A DNA stretch of 64,000 bases, from NCBI GenBank assembly GCA_022539475.1, contig VCMS01000375.1, positions 1 to 64,000 of the forward strand, in the 5' to 3' direction. Under the pieces are notes generated by a model. The model had not been told where the DNA came from. It saw only the letters and a program-made list of their open reading frames with translations, and ran no database searches. Every line of letters begins with the position of its first letter. The first letter of the stretch is position 1. Below, in pieces: positions 20,160 through 31,174 of this stretch. The stretch comes from Gracilaria domingensis (lineage: Eukaryota > Rhodophyta > Florideophyceae > Gracilariales > Gracilariaceae). Made by a program: the position numbers and the translations under genes.

Positions 20160-22180
20160 GAACGGCGCGGGTAGTGACAAACTCAAGGAGAGAAACACAA
20201 GAAATGCCCGAGAGTACCAGCCTAATCGGCAAAAGATAACACAGTAGCTCAGCGATAAACGCAACAGCCGAAACACAGAACTGGAGCAACACGGCCTGTC
20301 TCAATGTTGAAGTCGAGACCAGCAACTGACGACAGAGACGCAGGCAAAGTAGCTAGCAGATAAAACGCACAACTCAAGTTCAGGTGTAGAACAAGGGCTC
20401 CGTTACGATGAGAACCGTCTCAGTGTACACACGAGCCCAATGGAAGGCAACACACTACAAATTTAGGAAGGGGGGGTCGTGAGACCGAGCCGCCCGTAGA
20501 GAGAAATAAAAGGGGGAGGGGGAGAAGGCTGATGGCAGAGAAGCACAGACTGTGCTAAAGGAAAGTGGTGATGTTAAAGGAGAGGGTCGAAGACCGAGAT
20601 GGAGAGGGATGGGAGATGGTTGGGGGGTCGCAATGAGGGGGGAAGTGGTGTGCCCGAGTTGAGTTCGAGACTGGCGCTACAACTCGGGGGTTTATGTAGA
20701 ACCTAGGATTTTGTCATGTCTTCTGATGTTGCTTGTTTTCTATATTCCAACCCCTGAAGGCGCAGCACAAAGTTCGTTGACGTTTCCTTAACTGTGCATA
20801 AAACAAGTTGTCTTGTTTAGGTACTTCTCAATTCCATGACACACCATAATGTCAGTTTTAGCTGCTTCGTTATGGTGCATGGGGGTTGGCCAAAGCTTCC
20901 TTGACGTGATGGTTATTAGGATACATCTTGTCAGAATCGTCTGATATCCTGTTGCTTCCTGGTATAACTATCCCATGATCCCGTCTCTCGCCGCGAGTCA
21001 CGTTGCTTCTTTCTTCATCTAAAGTTCAGCCCCACGGGTCATTGAAAAGTGTCTGCTAAGCAAGTTCTAGATACGGTCACCGATAATGATACGGAAAACC
21101 CTACCGTTATGCGTGCAGGGTTCACATTGATAGAGCATGAAACGGAAGAGGTCGATAGTGATGCCGTTGCTAACGAGGAAGCCGAAGCAGATTTAGCTAC
21201 CGATATTGAGGAACGGGTTGAAGCCGAAATTGCGGACTTTGAGCTTGTCCTGTATCGCCCGTTGTCTGTTGTATCGAGAGAGGCAGTAGACCTTTATGAC
21301 GGTGTACAGTCTCTGCCGGCTTTGTTTGTGCGTGGCCTGGGATTCGGTCTAACGCTCGCCGCGTTAGCGCGACCTTCATCGCGTCACGCTGCCGTGGTGA
21401 ACAGGGTGCGCCAGGTGGCGCGAGACACGGTCAGTAGCGCTGGCCCTCCTGCCATCAAAAAGCAGAAGACGAGTGACGACTCATCGAGCAGGAACGGATG
21501 GCGGGCCACGCGCCAATCCGCCACAACTTGAGTTATCTCCGTTGAGAATTGGGCTTACCACTCTGCTTCGCAGCTTGCTTTCTTCATGCACCCGCTTTTG
21601 CCCTGCGAATAAACGTGTTCCGCTCATGCCCAGCATCACAATTCTTACCAGTGTCGGGTTTCGAGTTCGGGGGCATGGCCACAGGAGGCATGCTAAACAG
21701 TTTCTTCGCAGCACCGCCTAGCACTACCAGTAGTAGCACACGTCTCTTATTGCAGGCGCGTAATGCCACGTTATGCTTTCCTATCGCACTGAGGCGCGCT
21801 GCGGCCCGTGGCGCCCTGCACATGGTGCCGTCCGTCCTGGCCGCGCGGCGGTGCGCGTCGCACGATGGTGCTTTCCCTCGCCGCGCCGCGGTGCGCGGCG
21901 CCGTGCGCCGTGCACATGATGACCTTCGTCCTCGCCGCACTGCGGTGCGCGGCGCGCGATGGTGCTTTCTCTCGCCGTGCCGCAGCGCGCGGCGCCGTGA
22001 ACATGATGACGTTCGTCCTCGCCGCGCTGCGGCGCGCGGCGCACGATCGTGGCAGCAGAGAGGAGGGCGCAGCTCCCACCCTGCGCCCTCATCTTATTTC
22101 GAGTGAGCTGGCGGAAAAATTCTAGGGGGTGTCCTAGGAGATCCCTGAGACACCTACCCGGAAACCGCCACCACACAGAT
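20160..22180. mobile_element. About 2 kb insertion inside the copia fossil
   Basis: The copia coding similarity stops near 20160 and resumes near 22180. The interrupting DNA has no recognisable transposase. It contains a G-rich purine stretch (20465-20690), an open frame of about 160 codons (21049-21531, GTG start, acidic N-terminal half and a basic KKQK near its end) and a GC-rich minisatellite. Ends and family are undetermined. Confidence 0.5.
21783..22070. repeat. GC-rich minisatellite, about 95-base unit, three copies
   Basis: Words of the type CATGATGACCTTCGTCCTCGCCGC recur at 21821, 21915 and 22012 (spacing 94 and 97), with intervening GCGCGGCGC-rich sequence. The array is much more GC-rich than its surroundings. 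Confidence 0.75.
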
Positions 22181-23460
22181 CGAATGTGATTACAAACTCG
22201 GGACCATTGTCTATGGTCCAGGCCAATTTCAGTTCTATGGTCTACTTATTACACAGTATAAGGACGGGACCATTTGCATCGACGGAGATGAGAAGATGAA
22301 AGGGTATGAAGCCTACACACTGAGCCGCAATCGAAGAAAGGAACAGGATAGCCCACTTAATGGCATCGAGCTCGCAGCCTTCCGATCTCTGAACAGCTGC
22401 ATTGGAGGGCTAGGCGTTGCCGCGTCTCCGTTTTGTTCATTCGCAGCCAGCCATCTGCAACAGAAAGGCCCGATCCCGGCAGTAAAGGACATGGTCTCGT
22501 AGATTAACATGCTGAAGTCATTGAAGAAGAAAGGTACTTCACTGAAGTTTACAAGACCGGTTGATGGAAGATTTGAAGTCTCACTGGTTGTGTTCTCCGA
22601 TGCGAGACGAACTACGGACTATGGACAGCTCAGATACATAGCTGGACTACTCTTCGGCGAACTATCAGGGAACTCTGTGATTCATATCGGGGCGTGGTGC
22701 TCACACAAGTCCCGAAGGCCAGTCAAATCAATTGGCTCCGCAGAGAAGTTGGCAGCCGGAGAAGCTATCGACGAAGGCAAAGTATTGGCGAAGGCGTACG
22801 AGACTCTGCTGGGCATACGTGTCAGACTTTGGATTGTCGTTGATTCTACGGACGTGCACGGGACGCTCTCCACCTGTCGAAACGCCGCTGATCCTTCCAT
22901 CAGAGGCGATGTTAGTGTTACACGATATGAATTTGAGACAAAGAACGTAGACGGATGATTTGGTCCCCTGGACGGACCAACTACGGCGATCCACTAACCA
23001 AGACCGACAGCGCTATAAACCTAAGTCTGGAGCTGATGCTGCACGACGGAAGGATATCTATTGACTTTGCATCCGCGATTTCAAGGAGCTTAAGTCAGTC
23101 TAGAGGTTAGTATCATTTCCAAGAGGGGTTAGTATGGAATGCAAGCAACTACACTTGGCGGATGAGCGTGGCAATGATTCATAACATCAAATGCAGAAGA
23201 GTCCGTGTCGCTACACGTACAATATCAGCGTTGCGGAGAGGTCATGCTACGGTTGCGTGTCCGCACCACGGAAGTCTTAACACTCAGCGCATTGCGTGGC
23301 GTGCGTTGGTGCATTAGAGCGGGAGAGGTTTGCGGAACCCACAGGTCTATAAAAGGTGTTGGATGCGCGGTGCGGGCCTGGAAGAACCTCCAAGCACAAG
23401 CACCCACCGAATAGAGTGAACTCAGGCAGACATCTGTAAACTGTGCTTCAGTGGCCTTCA

Positions 23461-26239
23461 ACTCTGCCCACCCTTTTAATATTTATGGGCCCAGATGCAG
23501 GGCTCTCGGGTTCAAGCCCTGACTGGTTTAAAAGAGATTTCTGTACGCGGCTGCTGTAAGCGCGATTCTGTAAGAAGATGATCCACACTTGAGACGTGTC
23601 GACGTCTTCTGAGAAAAAGAGGAAAAATATAAACGATGTGAGATCCGGGACAGAATACCAGCCAGAGAGCGCCGGATGTGCTCAATTTTTATAATAATAG
23701 CGCTTCTGAAGCCGATAAAAAACCGTTATGTGTTTTGGGAGAAACAAATTTATTTAATTCTCACACTATTTTATTTAAAATGAGCACTCTTCTTCAGAAG
23801 CTTGCGGGAAACACCAGAAGTTGAAATTGCAGGAGCGAAACCTTGAAGTTGTTTAAAAAAGTACAACAATGTTCGTCCAAAAAATTTGTTTCCCTTTTTT
23901 TTAATTTTTACCTTCGTAACTTGACAGGCTGTTTCTGTCACACTTTAGTATTCATCCAAACGTTTTGCTAAAAAGGCCTAAAAGTTGACCTTATGTTCAA
24001 TTTACCGTTTTCGTTCAACGAAAATTTTTATATTCGCGAACATTTTGCCAAAAACGTATCTCTATTTGAGAAATTAGTTTGCGTTTAAAGACATAAATTA
24101 TATAGCTCAAAAGCGTAACAAGTACTGTCTACACCTATAGCTTAACTAGCGTTTTTAACATCTATGAAAGAAGTATCCTCTACTTCAAATTCTGAAAAAC
24201 GCTAATATTCGTGAATATTCCCGATTTTCGGCCGCTGAACTGCAGAGCAAAACTCCATACAAAAGACGCATTGGGGTGCTTTTCATAGTCTGTTGATCCT
24301 TTACCGGCTTCGACACTTCATGCTTTGAGAGGCTACTGTAGCAGTAACACTATTTTGCGGTATGCCTATGAAGGGTAGTGTTTTTATGCATAAGTGCTGA
24401 ATGCGTACGATCTCGGGTGCACCGTGGCAACCCTGCAACGGTTCCGCGCGTGTAGGGTGTTGGCCGGCAGCGTCAGATAGTTAGATATCCCTATATAGAG
24501 AACGGCACTTGCCGCCACTGAACGGCAAAATAGCTTTCAAGAGGACTTTAAGTCTGGCTCTTAGCCATTTGCGAACGGTTCTGTGTGTCTCTAACCAGGC
24601 TATACCGCCGCAATTCCGCAGTTGCTTTTCCTCTTTGTATCTAAAGAGTTCTACACCGTCGTTACGGCACTCTTTTCTTGTTAATTGGTTATAACTTCTG
24701 TCATACGGCTCTGCTTTCTTTGCCTTGTTATACGGGTTGGGTTAGCTAGTGTTGAGACTTATTCCCATTTATCAAGAGTTAGTGCTTTACAGTGTGGCCT
24801 ATTTGCTGATTTTAGTTGCTCTCTACTGTTTGGATGGATGTCGTTACTTGCTGGGGCTTGCCAGAACTACTCGATACCTACTCCGATTCGTTACCTGTTT
24901 CTCTGACTGGACGCTCAGATCAAGGCTACTTGGACTTAATTTCGAAATCGCGCAGTCCCTATCAGAGAAATTTTCTGCTGCATTTACTTCTATAGACAGC
25001 AGTTTTTAAGCATCGTGTAGGTGCAAATTTTGCGACGCAACTTTTGTTTGCTCAATCGTAGGATTGCACCATACGAATATTATTTTTCTTGTAAACTATT
25101 GTCTCAGTTTTGATTACACTTGAATAGATCTATATACAGCCATTACATGTAACTGAGATCGAACGCTTTACTACACATGCTTTATTAAAATTCGGCAGTT
25201 CTATTTTGTTCGTTCTTAAACACCTGCTTTTGTGAAAATTCGCAAATATCTGCAACATTAGCGAACATTGTCGAAGTTTTTCGAGATTTCCGTGCGAAAT
25301 AGAAATCATTTCTGGGAACCTCAAACATTTCATGTGACGAACATCACGTTATCGTAACGTAATGAGGGATACTTTCATGTAACGCTTAAATGTCTTACAT
25401 TTTTTATTTTGTAATTTAATATAATTTACATTAAAAAATGGAGATTCTCGCAAGTTTCAGAGCAATGCCTTCAGATTGGCATAAAATAAAATGAACTATA
25501 AGAGCTTTGCGAATTTTTGTTGAGAACCTTGCTTCTCAAAACGCTGAGTTGCTTAATCCTTGTCGAAAATACATGGAATACCTGTACTATACAGGTTTTG
25601 GTGTCACTACAGCAACTTTATTTCTATGTCAATAAGCTTGTTTGCTTGTGCGGAAGTAAGCGAAAATGGGTTCTTTTAATTGTACTGGGTTGTCTAAAGT
25701 CTGCAAGATATAGTCTGATAAAGATATGTCAAAAATGATGCAAAACATGTTGGAAGTTTATGGTATTCCATGTTGCTGTGCATAGTATAGAGATAGGTCA
25801 CTTTGCTGTATGAATTATTTCTAGAAAAAAACAAACTTTTTTAATATGCACAGCGGCAAATAAAGTTAAGATTCGAGACAAACGAAGAACATTATAGAGA
25901 ATAAATACACATAGGCTTACGGCTAACACTAGGGTGAATGTAGTTGTGGTTTTGAAACTGAGTATAAAAAACGCTTTTGCTTCGAGAAACAACTTTTGCT
26001 CTAAAAAGTACGTTACATGGTAAATTGTTTCTTTTCTATTAAAAGAATATCAAGCCCGCATGGTTCTCGTACCACGCTCAAAGATGCGCTTATAATATGC
26101 AACAGCTCTACTTTTAAAACGGCGGTTGCATCGCGCAGACAAAGTCTGTTGAAGGGTTGCTGAAGTTTGCCAGCAAGGCATGTTGGATACACGAAATAGA
26201 ATTTTAGATTTTTTTATGTAACATTCATACATGGAAGTC
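23461..26239. other. AT-rich, gene-free region
   Basis: No reading frame of interest. The sequence is strongly AT-rich with words such as TTCGCGAATATT and CGTTCAACGAAAATTTT. It may be the body of a non-autonomous element whose right end is at 26307, but no matching left end was found. Confidence 0.4.
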
Positions 26240-26311
26240 TTGGAATACCCTTGGTATTCCAGGAACTTCAGACATGGAAGCGTTGACTTCCATGTGGTCG
26301 ACAAGGGTTAA
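26240..26311. mobile_element. Right end of a piggyBac-like TIR element
   Basis: GACAAGGG followed by TTAA (26308-26311) is the same terminus as the right end of the element at 32224-33406. Just inside it are TGGAAT/ATTCCA and CATGGAAG words like the subterminal repeats of that element. The partner end was not found, so the copy may be truncated or its left end decayed. Confidence 0.45.
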
Positions 26312-26675
26312 AAGCAGTGCCGGCCGTTCAGACCGGGGCTAGATCGATTTAGCTAGATTTAGACTACTAAAGATCACTGCCGTCATGCGAAGTCGCTACG
26401 GAGATTGCTCATGACGGCGGTTAGAGGCAGTGCAGTTGTCACTGCTCTGCAAGAGCGGTTGCAGCGCAACCACGACATGTACGCTCTGGCAGCTGCTCGT
26501 GTATTTTCTGATGCTGTAAACCTGCTAAACCAGCATCTCGGGTAAGCCAATCTATTGCAGGGGCTTCTTCTACAGACGGGTTCATTCTAATGTACCTAAC
26601 GACACGGGCTACTCTTGTTCTCGTGTACAGGACGACTCACAGATAGATGCCGCTCATAATTCTGCACACTCACAC

Positions 26676-27713
26676 TTACATCTTCATGGTCGTTTTCTTG
26701 AAACTCGGGCTATCCTCCCCAACCGGTATCCATTTTTTGTGCGTGTCGTCCCAAGTAGCCACTGTCGTAGTTTCCTGCACGAAACGGCTTGTTGTTACTC
26801 CATCGTAGACGCCATTAACATGTGTGTAAAATTTCGAGCCATTGTCAAGAAAGTACTTCATCTGCGCGGTGTACGGCAACTTGCTAAGGCTCCCCGCGTA
26901 ATAGTCCACCGTGATACGAGTTTTCTCCAGTTTCGGAGCAATGAGAGGAATAGTGGTCTGGTACCCTTCCGTCGTGCTCCAACTCTTTCCATAAGTACCG
27001 GAAACAGAAACCTCCCATTTCGTCTGTACCTCAACATCTACCACATCCGGAACCCCTGCCTTCACCGTATACGTTTGACCAAATGTGACTCCAGCTGTAA
27101 TACTCCAACTACCTCCCGTCTGCTGCGACTTCGTCACCGTCTGGGATCCTTTATCGCTGTCCGTATCGGATGGGTTTGCCAATGTCACATCAAGTGCGAT
27201 CTTCTTTTGCGGAGGAAGCAAATTTTCACCTCTCATGTCATAGACGACGCTAGTCATGTCGGTGCCAATAACCTTGCGCAGCATCAATATTCCCATGCTG
27301 TCAATATCCGATCCTGCCCTTCCGAATGCTCCCAGAATGATACCAGACCCGACTTCCATCTTGTACTCGCTCTTGAGACCCCAATCGTACATCTGTGGGA
27401 AGTAATCCTGACCGTTGCTGGTCTTGATGTGGAAGGCACCGCAGCGGGTTCCAGCGCCGTTCCCGTAGATTGAAAGGTAATTAACATATTCACCATTTGC
27501 GTAGTCCATGGTGAGGGCGCCCTGGTATCGATCTTCTTTCCTGCCGATCACTGCTACAGATCCATTGGAGAACGTGAGCTGGATACCACGCAACTGCCAT
27601 CCTCCTGCCCAGGCTTCGATCTTGGTAACCACTTGACTCTGCGAGACTCGCTCTTGCCTAAAACCAGCACCTCCCTGTCCTCCAATTCGGTACCACTGCT
27701 GGATGACGGACAT
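26676..27713 (-). CDS. Jacalin-like lectin / aerolysin-like fusion protein, left copy
   Basis: 345 residues from the ATG at 27713. Residues 1-150 form a jacalin-type beta-prism: a start with GGQGGAGF, repeated Gly-rich turns, and SIYGNGAGTRCGAFHI and SGIILGAFGRAGSDIDSMGIL, the last typical of the jacalin carbohydrate loop. Residues 165-340 resemble the aerolysin-type domain of natterin and Dln1 proteins, with QTVTKSQQTGGSWSITAGVTFG and an alternating Ser/Thr-rich stretch. Such fusions bind glycans and may oligomerise on membranes; a defence or cell-recognition role is inference. No signal peptide is visible. The gene looks whole. An earlier in-frame GTG/TTG region upstream is treated as leader. 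A TATTTAAG-type box lies about 110 bases upstream (27823-27830). Confidence 0.8.
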   Translation of the reverse strand: MSVIQQWYRIGGQGGAGFRQERVSQSQVVTKIEAWAGGWQLRGIQLTFSNGSVAVIGRKEDRYQGALTMDYANGEYVNYLSIYGNGAGTRCGAFHIKTSNGQDYFPQMYDWGLKSEYKMEVGSGIILGAFGRAGSDIDSMGILMLRKVIGTDMTSVVYDMRGENLLPPQKKIALDVTLANPSDTDSDKGSQTVTKSQQTGGSWSITAGVTFGQTYTVKAGVPDVVDVEVQTKWEVSVSGTYGKSWSTTEGYQTTIPLIAPKLEKTRITVDYYAGSLSKLPYTAQMKYFLDNGSKFYTHVNGVYDGVTTSRFVQETTTVATWDDTHKKWIPVGEDSPSFKKTTMKM

Positions 27714-27786
27714 GATGGTTACGTGATTGAATGGTTCTGTCGATGAAAAGATGCTGAGTGTCGGTGAGGGCGTACTGGACCGGGCT

Positions 27787-28011
27787 TCACACGAGTAGAC
27801 GACGCATGCAAGCAATCAGACGCTTAAATACGCAATCCTCGCTAGAATCGCCGCCTGAACGACTCCGTGCATGAGGACTAGAACATGTGTCACTGAAGGA
27901 GTAAAATGATGAACCGTCCGTATGGGTATCAGAGTCAGAATGGTCTTTGTTCAAGAAGTTCTGCTTCAGCCAACGCGCCAATGAAACAACATCGTAGCGA
28001 TGACGAGACAT
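27787..28011 (-). CDS. Small upstream ORF (74 codons) before the left lectin gene
   Basis: The frame starts with an ATG and encodes MSRHRYDVVSLARWLKQNF, a Ser/Asp-rich middle and a CMRRLL end. It is present with two substitutions in the right arm (29649-29873). It ends about 75 bases before the lectin ATG in a different frame. It could be a real small protein, a first exon, or a chance frame preserved by recent duplication; the TATTTAAG box inside its 3' part argues for the last. Confidence 0.3.
   Translation of the reverse strand: MSRHRYDVVSLARWLKQNFLNKDHSDSDTHTDGSSFYSFSDTCSSPHARSRSGGDSSEDCVFKRLIACMRRLLV
27823..27830 (-). promoter_or_regulatory. TATTTAAG box upstream of the left lectin gene
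   Basis: TATTTAAG on the minus strand lies about 110 bases upstream of the lectin ATG and is conserved in the right arm. Similar TTTAA(A/G) boxes precede several other genes of the window. A core promoter role is inferred. Confidence 0.4.
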
Positions 28012-28233
28012 CTATATCTCGTTTGGTATGCTTTACCAAATCTGCGTACAACTTTAAGACGGACCCGTGTCTCTAAAACAAGTAGAATCTATGTCTCGAC
28101 ATTTTTAAATATAAATCATTTGAAGATGTTGGATAAGGGTAAGCGCAGCTGACTTGAATCACATGCCATGACTTGGAGCCTCGAGAAGCAAACTTCTCTA
28201 AGGAAAACACATGAATAACCCCTTTGCAAATGT

Positions 28234-29425
28234 GCTGGAGTACAAACGCGAAGTGGTGACAAGTCATGAGCGACTTGAATCGAATAAGTCTGCATTTTGT
28301 TCGCTTCGAAGAGTGCTGAGATCGCACCGTACGCCAAAGCATGGTAGGCAGCACGTGCGTGTAGGTAGCACGTGCATGTGGGTGGGCAATCGGAGCGTGG
28401 CTCGTGCTTGTTTGGTTTATCCGAGGCCGGTTCTGCAAAAGGCGTTACACAATGGTGTCATGATGCGAGGGTGCGATATTGTATCGCATAAACCCTCTGG
28501 CGAGCACACAACCCTCGTTAACGATGCCGCTCTTGAGATTCAGGAGAAGGTGTTCAACTACAACTTTTGCGTCACAAGCACGGATCGGCGGAAAACTGAA
28601 AGCTGGAAGGGGGCTAGACTCCCGACAAATCGTTCTTTGTGTGGTTGAGGAAAACCTGTTTCATCGAGACGACCCGTTGTTCACACGATCACACGATACG
28701 CACGTGCATTGTCATGTAGCAAACCTGGGCGACAGGCAAAAGCCTCGGCCTCAAAAGAAACTGAAAGTTGCTCAAAGTTTGGGCGGCAGCGTTTCATCGC
28801 CATTCCCGCCCACCATCTGCTTCACCCGATCAAATACTTTTTACATATTCTGTTATCGCCCATTTGAAGCTCTGTAATACCATGCTCGACTCGATTTCCA
28901 AAATCAATCACCATTCTCAAAACAAAGAAATTTTTTGTACCAAAACAGCAAACGCCAAACAACTACCCTTGTATTAGACACAAGATGGAATGCAGAGAAT
29001 CGACATGGGTTGACGACAGAATGTTTGCTGTCAAAGCATCGCTTTGCCAAACTGAGCTAGATACGCTATTGAGACATACGCAAGATCGCGCACAAGAGCA
29101 ATACCAACTTGCTCTAAAGTTGTCACTTCACAGACATCCCTAAGGGACAGCTCTCACTCGCGAGCAGAAAAGCAAACACATCTTGTGTGACTCTTACCCC
29201 GAACGCTGAAAAAAGAAAAATAGTATCTCTCGCAAGAAAAGTGTAACTGTGAAACACGTTCAATTGCAGAAGGCCAGTACGAGAGGGTCCGCTTTGCCCA
29301 GTCGTTTCTATAGATTCGAGACGAAGTACTGGTATCGTTGGCCGAGGATTCATAGTGTGAGGCGCTGGTTGCTGACGGGCGTAAGCATATAATTTTCAAG
29401 GGAATCTCCCAACAAAGTCACACGT
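28234..29425. other. Spacer between the lectin palindrome arms
   Basis: This 1.2 kb single-copy centre contains an ORF of 145 codons (28211-28648, plus strand) with no recognised domain and no paralogue. The two lectin genes point away from this spacer, so it carries any shared upstream control sequence. No RNA gene was seen. Confidence 0.45.
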
Positions 29426-29648
29426 CACATTTGCAAAGGGGTTTTTCATGTGTTTTCCTTAGAGAAGTTTGCTTCTCGAGGCTCCAAGTCATGGCATGTG
29501 ATTCAAGTCAGGTGCGCTTACCCCTATCCAACATCTTCAAATGATTTATATTGAAACATGTCGAGACATAGATTCTACTTGTTTTAGAGACACGGGTCCG
29601 TCTTAAAGTTGTACGCAGATTTGGTAAAGCATACCAAACGAGATATAG

Positions 29649-29873
29649 ATGTCTCGTCATCGCTACGATGTTGTTTCATTGGCGCGTTGGCTGAAGCAGA
29701 ACTTCTTGAACAAAAACCATTCTGACTCTGATACCCATACGGACGGTTCATCATTTTATTCCTTCAGTGACACATGTTCTAGTCCTCATGCACGGAGTCG
29801 TTCAGGCGGCGGTTCTAGCGAGGATTGCGTATTTAAGCGTCTGATTGCTTGCATGCGTCGTCTACTCGTGTGA
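29649..29873 (+). CDS. Small upstream ORF (74 codons) before the right lectin gene
   Basis: Mirror copy of 27787-28011 with two amino-acid changes (Lys/Asn and Asp/Gly). The same doubts apply: it may be a leader ORF, a first exon or a chance frame. Confidence 0.3.
   Translation: MSRHRYDVVSLARWLKQNFLNKNHSDSDTHTDGSSFYSFSDTCSSPHARSRSGGGSSEDCVFKRLIACMRRLLV
29830..29837 (+). promoter_or_regulatory. TATTTAAG box upstream of the right lectin gene
   Basis: TATTTAAG, 110 bases before the ATG at 29947, identical in position to the box of the left copy. Confidence 0.4.
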
Positions 29874-29946
29874 AGCCCGGTCCAGTACGCCCTCACCGAC
29901 ACTCAGCATCTTTTCATCGACAGAACCATTCAATCACGTAACCATC

Positions 29947-30984
29947 ATGTCCGTCATCCAGCAGTGGTACCGAATTGGAGGACAGGGAGGTGCTGGTTTT
30001 AGGCAAGAGCGAGTCTCGCAGAGTCAAGTGGTTACCAAGATCGAAGCCTGGGCAGGAGGATGGCAGTTGCGTGGTATCCAGCTCACGTTCTCCAATGGAT
30101 CTGTAGCAGTGATCGGCAGGAAAGAAGATCGATACCAGGGCGCCCTCACCATGGACTACGCAAATGGTGAATATGTTAATTACCTTTCAATCTACGGGAA
30201 CGGCGCTGGAACCCGCTGCGGTGCCTTCCACATCAAGACCAGCAACGGTCAGGATTACTTCCCACAGATGTACGATTGGGGTCTCAAGAGCGAGTACAAG
30301 ATGGAAGTCGGGTCTGGTATCATTCTGGGAGCATTCGGAAGGGCAGGATCGGATATTGACAGCATGGGAATATTGATGCTGCGCAAGGTTATTGGCACCG
30401 ACATGACTAGCGTCGTCTATGACATGAGAGGTGAAAATTTGCTTCCTCCGCAAAAGAAGATCGCACTTGATGTGACATTGGCAAACCCATCCGATACGGA
30501 CAGCGATAAAGGGTCCCAGACGGTGACGAAGTCGCAGCAGACGGGAGGTAGTTGGAGTATTACAGCTGGAGTCACATTTGGTCAAACGTATAAGGTGAAG
30601 GCTGGGCTCCCGGCTGTGGCGGATGTTGAGGTAGAGACGAAATGGGAGGTTTCTGTTTCCGGTACTTATGGAAAGAGTTGGAGCACGACGGAAGGGTACG
30701 AGGCCACTATTCCTCTCATTGCTCCGAAACTGGAGAAAACTCGTATCACGGTGGACTATTACGAGGGGAGCCTTAGCAAGTTGCCGTACACCGCGCAGAT
30801 GAAGTACTTTCTTGACAATGGCTCGAAATTTTACACAAATGTTAATGGCGTCTACGATGGAGTAACAACAAGCCGTTTCGTGCAGGAATCTACGACAGTG
30901 GCTACTTGGGACGACACAGACAAAAAATGGATACCGGTTGGGGAGGATAGCCCACATTTCAAGAAGACGACCATGAAGATGTAA
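29947..30984 (+). CDS. Jacalin-like lectin / aerolysin-like fusion protein, right copy
   Basis: 345 residues from the ATG at 29947. Residues 1-215, which cover the whole jacalin domain and the start of the aerolysin-like domain, are identical to the left copy. All 12 amino-acid differences lie between residues 216 and 337. Several of them change charge (for example Gln to Glu, Ala to Glu, Thr to Lys). The gene looks whole and is transcribed away from its partner. Function as for the left copy: glycan binding with a possible membrane-associated oligomer, inferred from family. Confidence 0.8.
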   Translation: MSVIQQWYRIGGQGGAGFRQERVSQSQVVTKIEAWAGGWQLRGIQLTFSNGSVAVIGRKEDRYQGALTMDYANGEYVNYLSIYGNGAGTRCGAFHIKTSNGQDYFPQMYDWGLKSEYKMEVGSGIILGAFGRAGSDIDSMGILMLRKVIGTDMTSVVYDMRGENLLPPQKKIALDVTLANPSDTDSDKGSQTVTKSQQTGGSWSITAGVTFGQTYKVKAGLPAVADVEVETKWEVSVSGTYGKSWSTTEGYEATIPLIAPKLEKTRITVDYYEGSLSKLPYTAQMKYFLDNGSKFYTNVNGVYDGVTTSRFVQESTTVATWDDTDKKWIPVGEDSPHFKKTTMKM

Positions 30985-31174
30985 GTGTGAGCGTACAGAA
31001 TTATGAGGGATCTATCTGTGAGTCGTCCTCTACACGAGACCAAGAGTAGCCCGTGTTGCTAGGTACATTAGATTGAACCGGTCTGTGAAAGAAGCCCCTG
31101 CAATAGATTGGCTTACCCGAGATGCTGGTTTAGCAGGTTTACAGCATCAGAAAATACCCGAGCAGCTGCCAGAG

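Larger units (their letters stand above)
17030..23460 (+). mobile_element. Ty1/copia LTR retrotransposon fossil
   Basis: Pieces of a copia-type pol gene occur in the expected order: integrase zinc-binding and core regions (about 18029-18410), the region downstream of the integrase with a VGDRIEVYWP module (about 18490-19430), reverse transcriptase (about 19440-20150) and RNase H (about 22180-23100, for example VVFSDARRTTDYGQL and a DSTDVHGTLS region). The element is broken at many places, more than ten, and clear LTRs were not recognised, so it is old. About 2 kb of unrelated DNA is inserted between the reverse transcriptase and RNase H parts. End coordinates are approximate. Confidence 0.8.
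26484..28233. repeat. Left arm of the inner lectin-gene palindrome
   Basis: 1750 bases repeated in inverted orientation at 29426-31174, with about 1.2 kb between the arms. The arms share the lectin gene, its 5' region and flanking sequence down to shared words such as TTACAGCATCAGAAAATAC. Both edges are sharp. Confidence 0.93.
29426..31174. repeat. Right arm of the inner lectin-gene palindrome
   Basis: Inverted copy of 26484-28233, with essentially equal length (1749 bases). Differences are very few except in the 3' third of the lectin gene. Confidence 0.93.

Noticed and set aside
23470-23535. Possible tRNA or SINE B-box (GGGTTCAAGCCC)
   Set aside because: No seven-base acceptor stem, anticodon arm or correctly spaced A-box could be paired around it.
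27284-27496. Open frames inside and opposite the lectin genes (for example 26739-27473 and 30187-30957)
   Set aside because: Antisense or shifted shadows of the jacalin-aerolysin frame. They are conserved only because the arms are near-identical.
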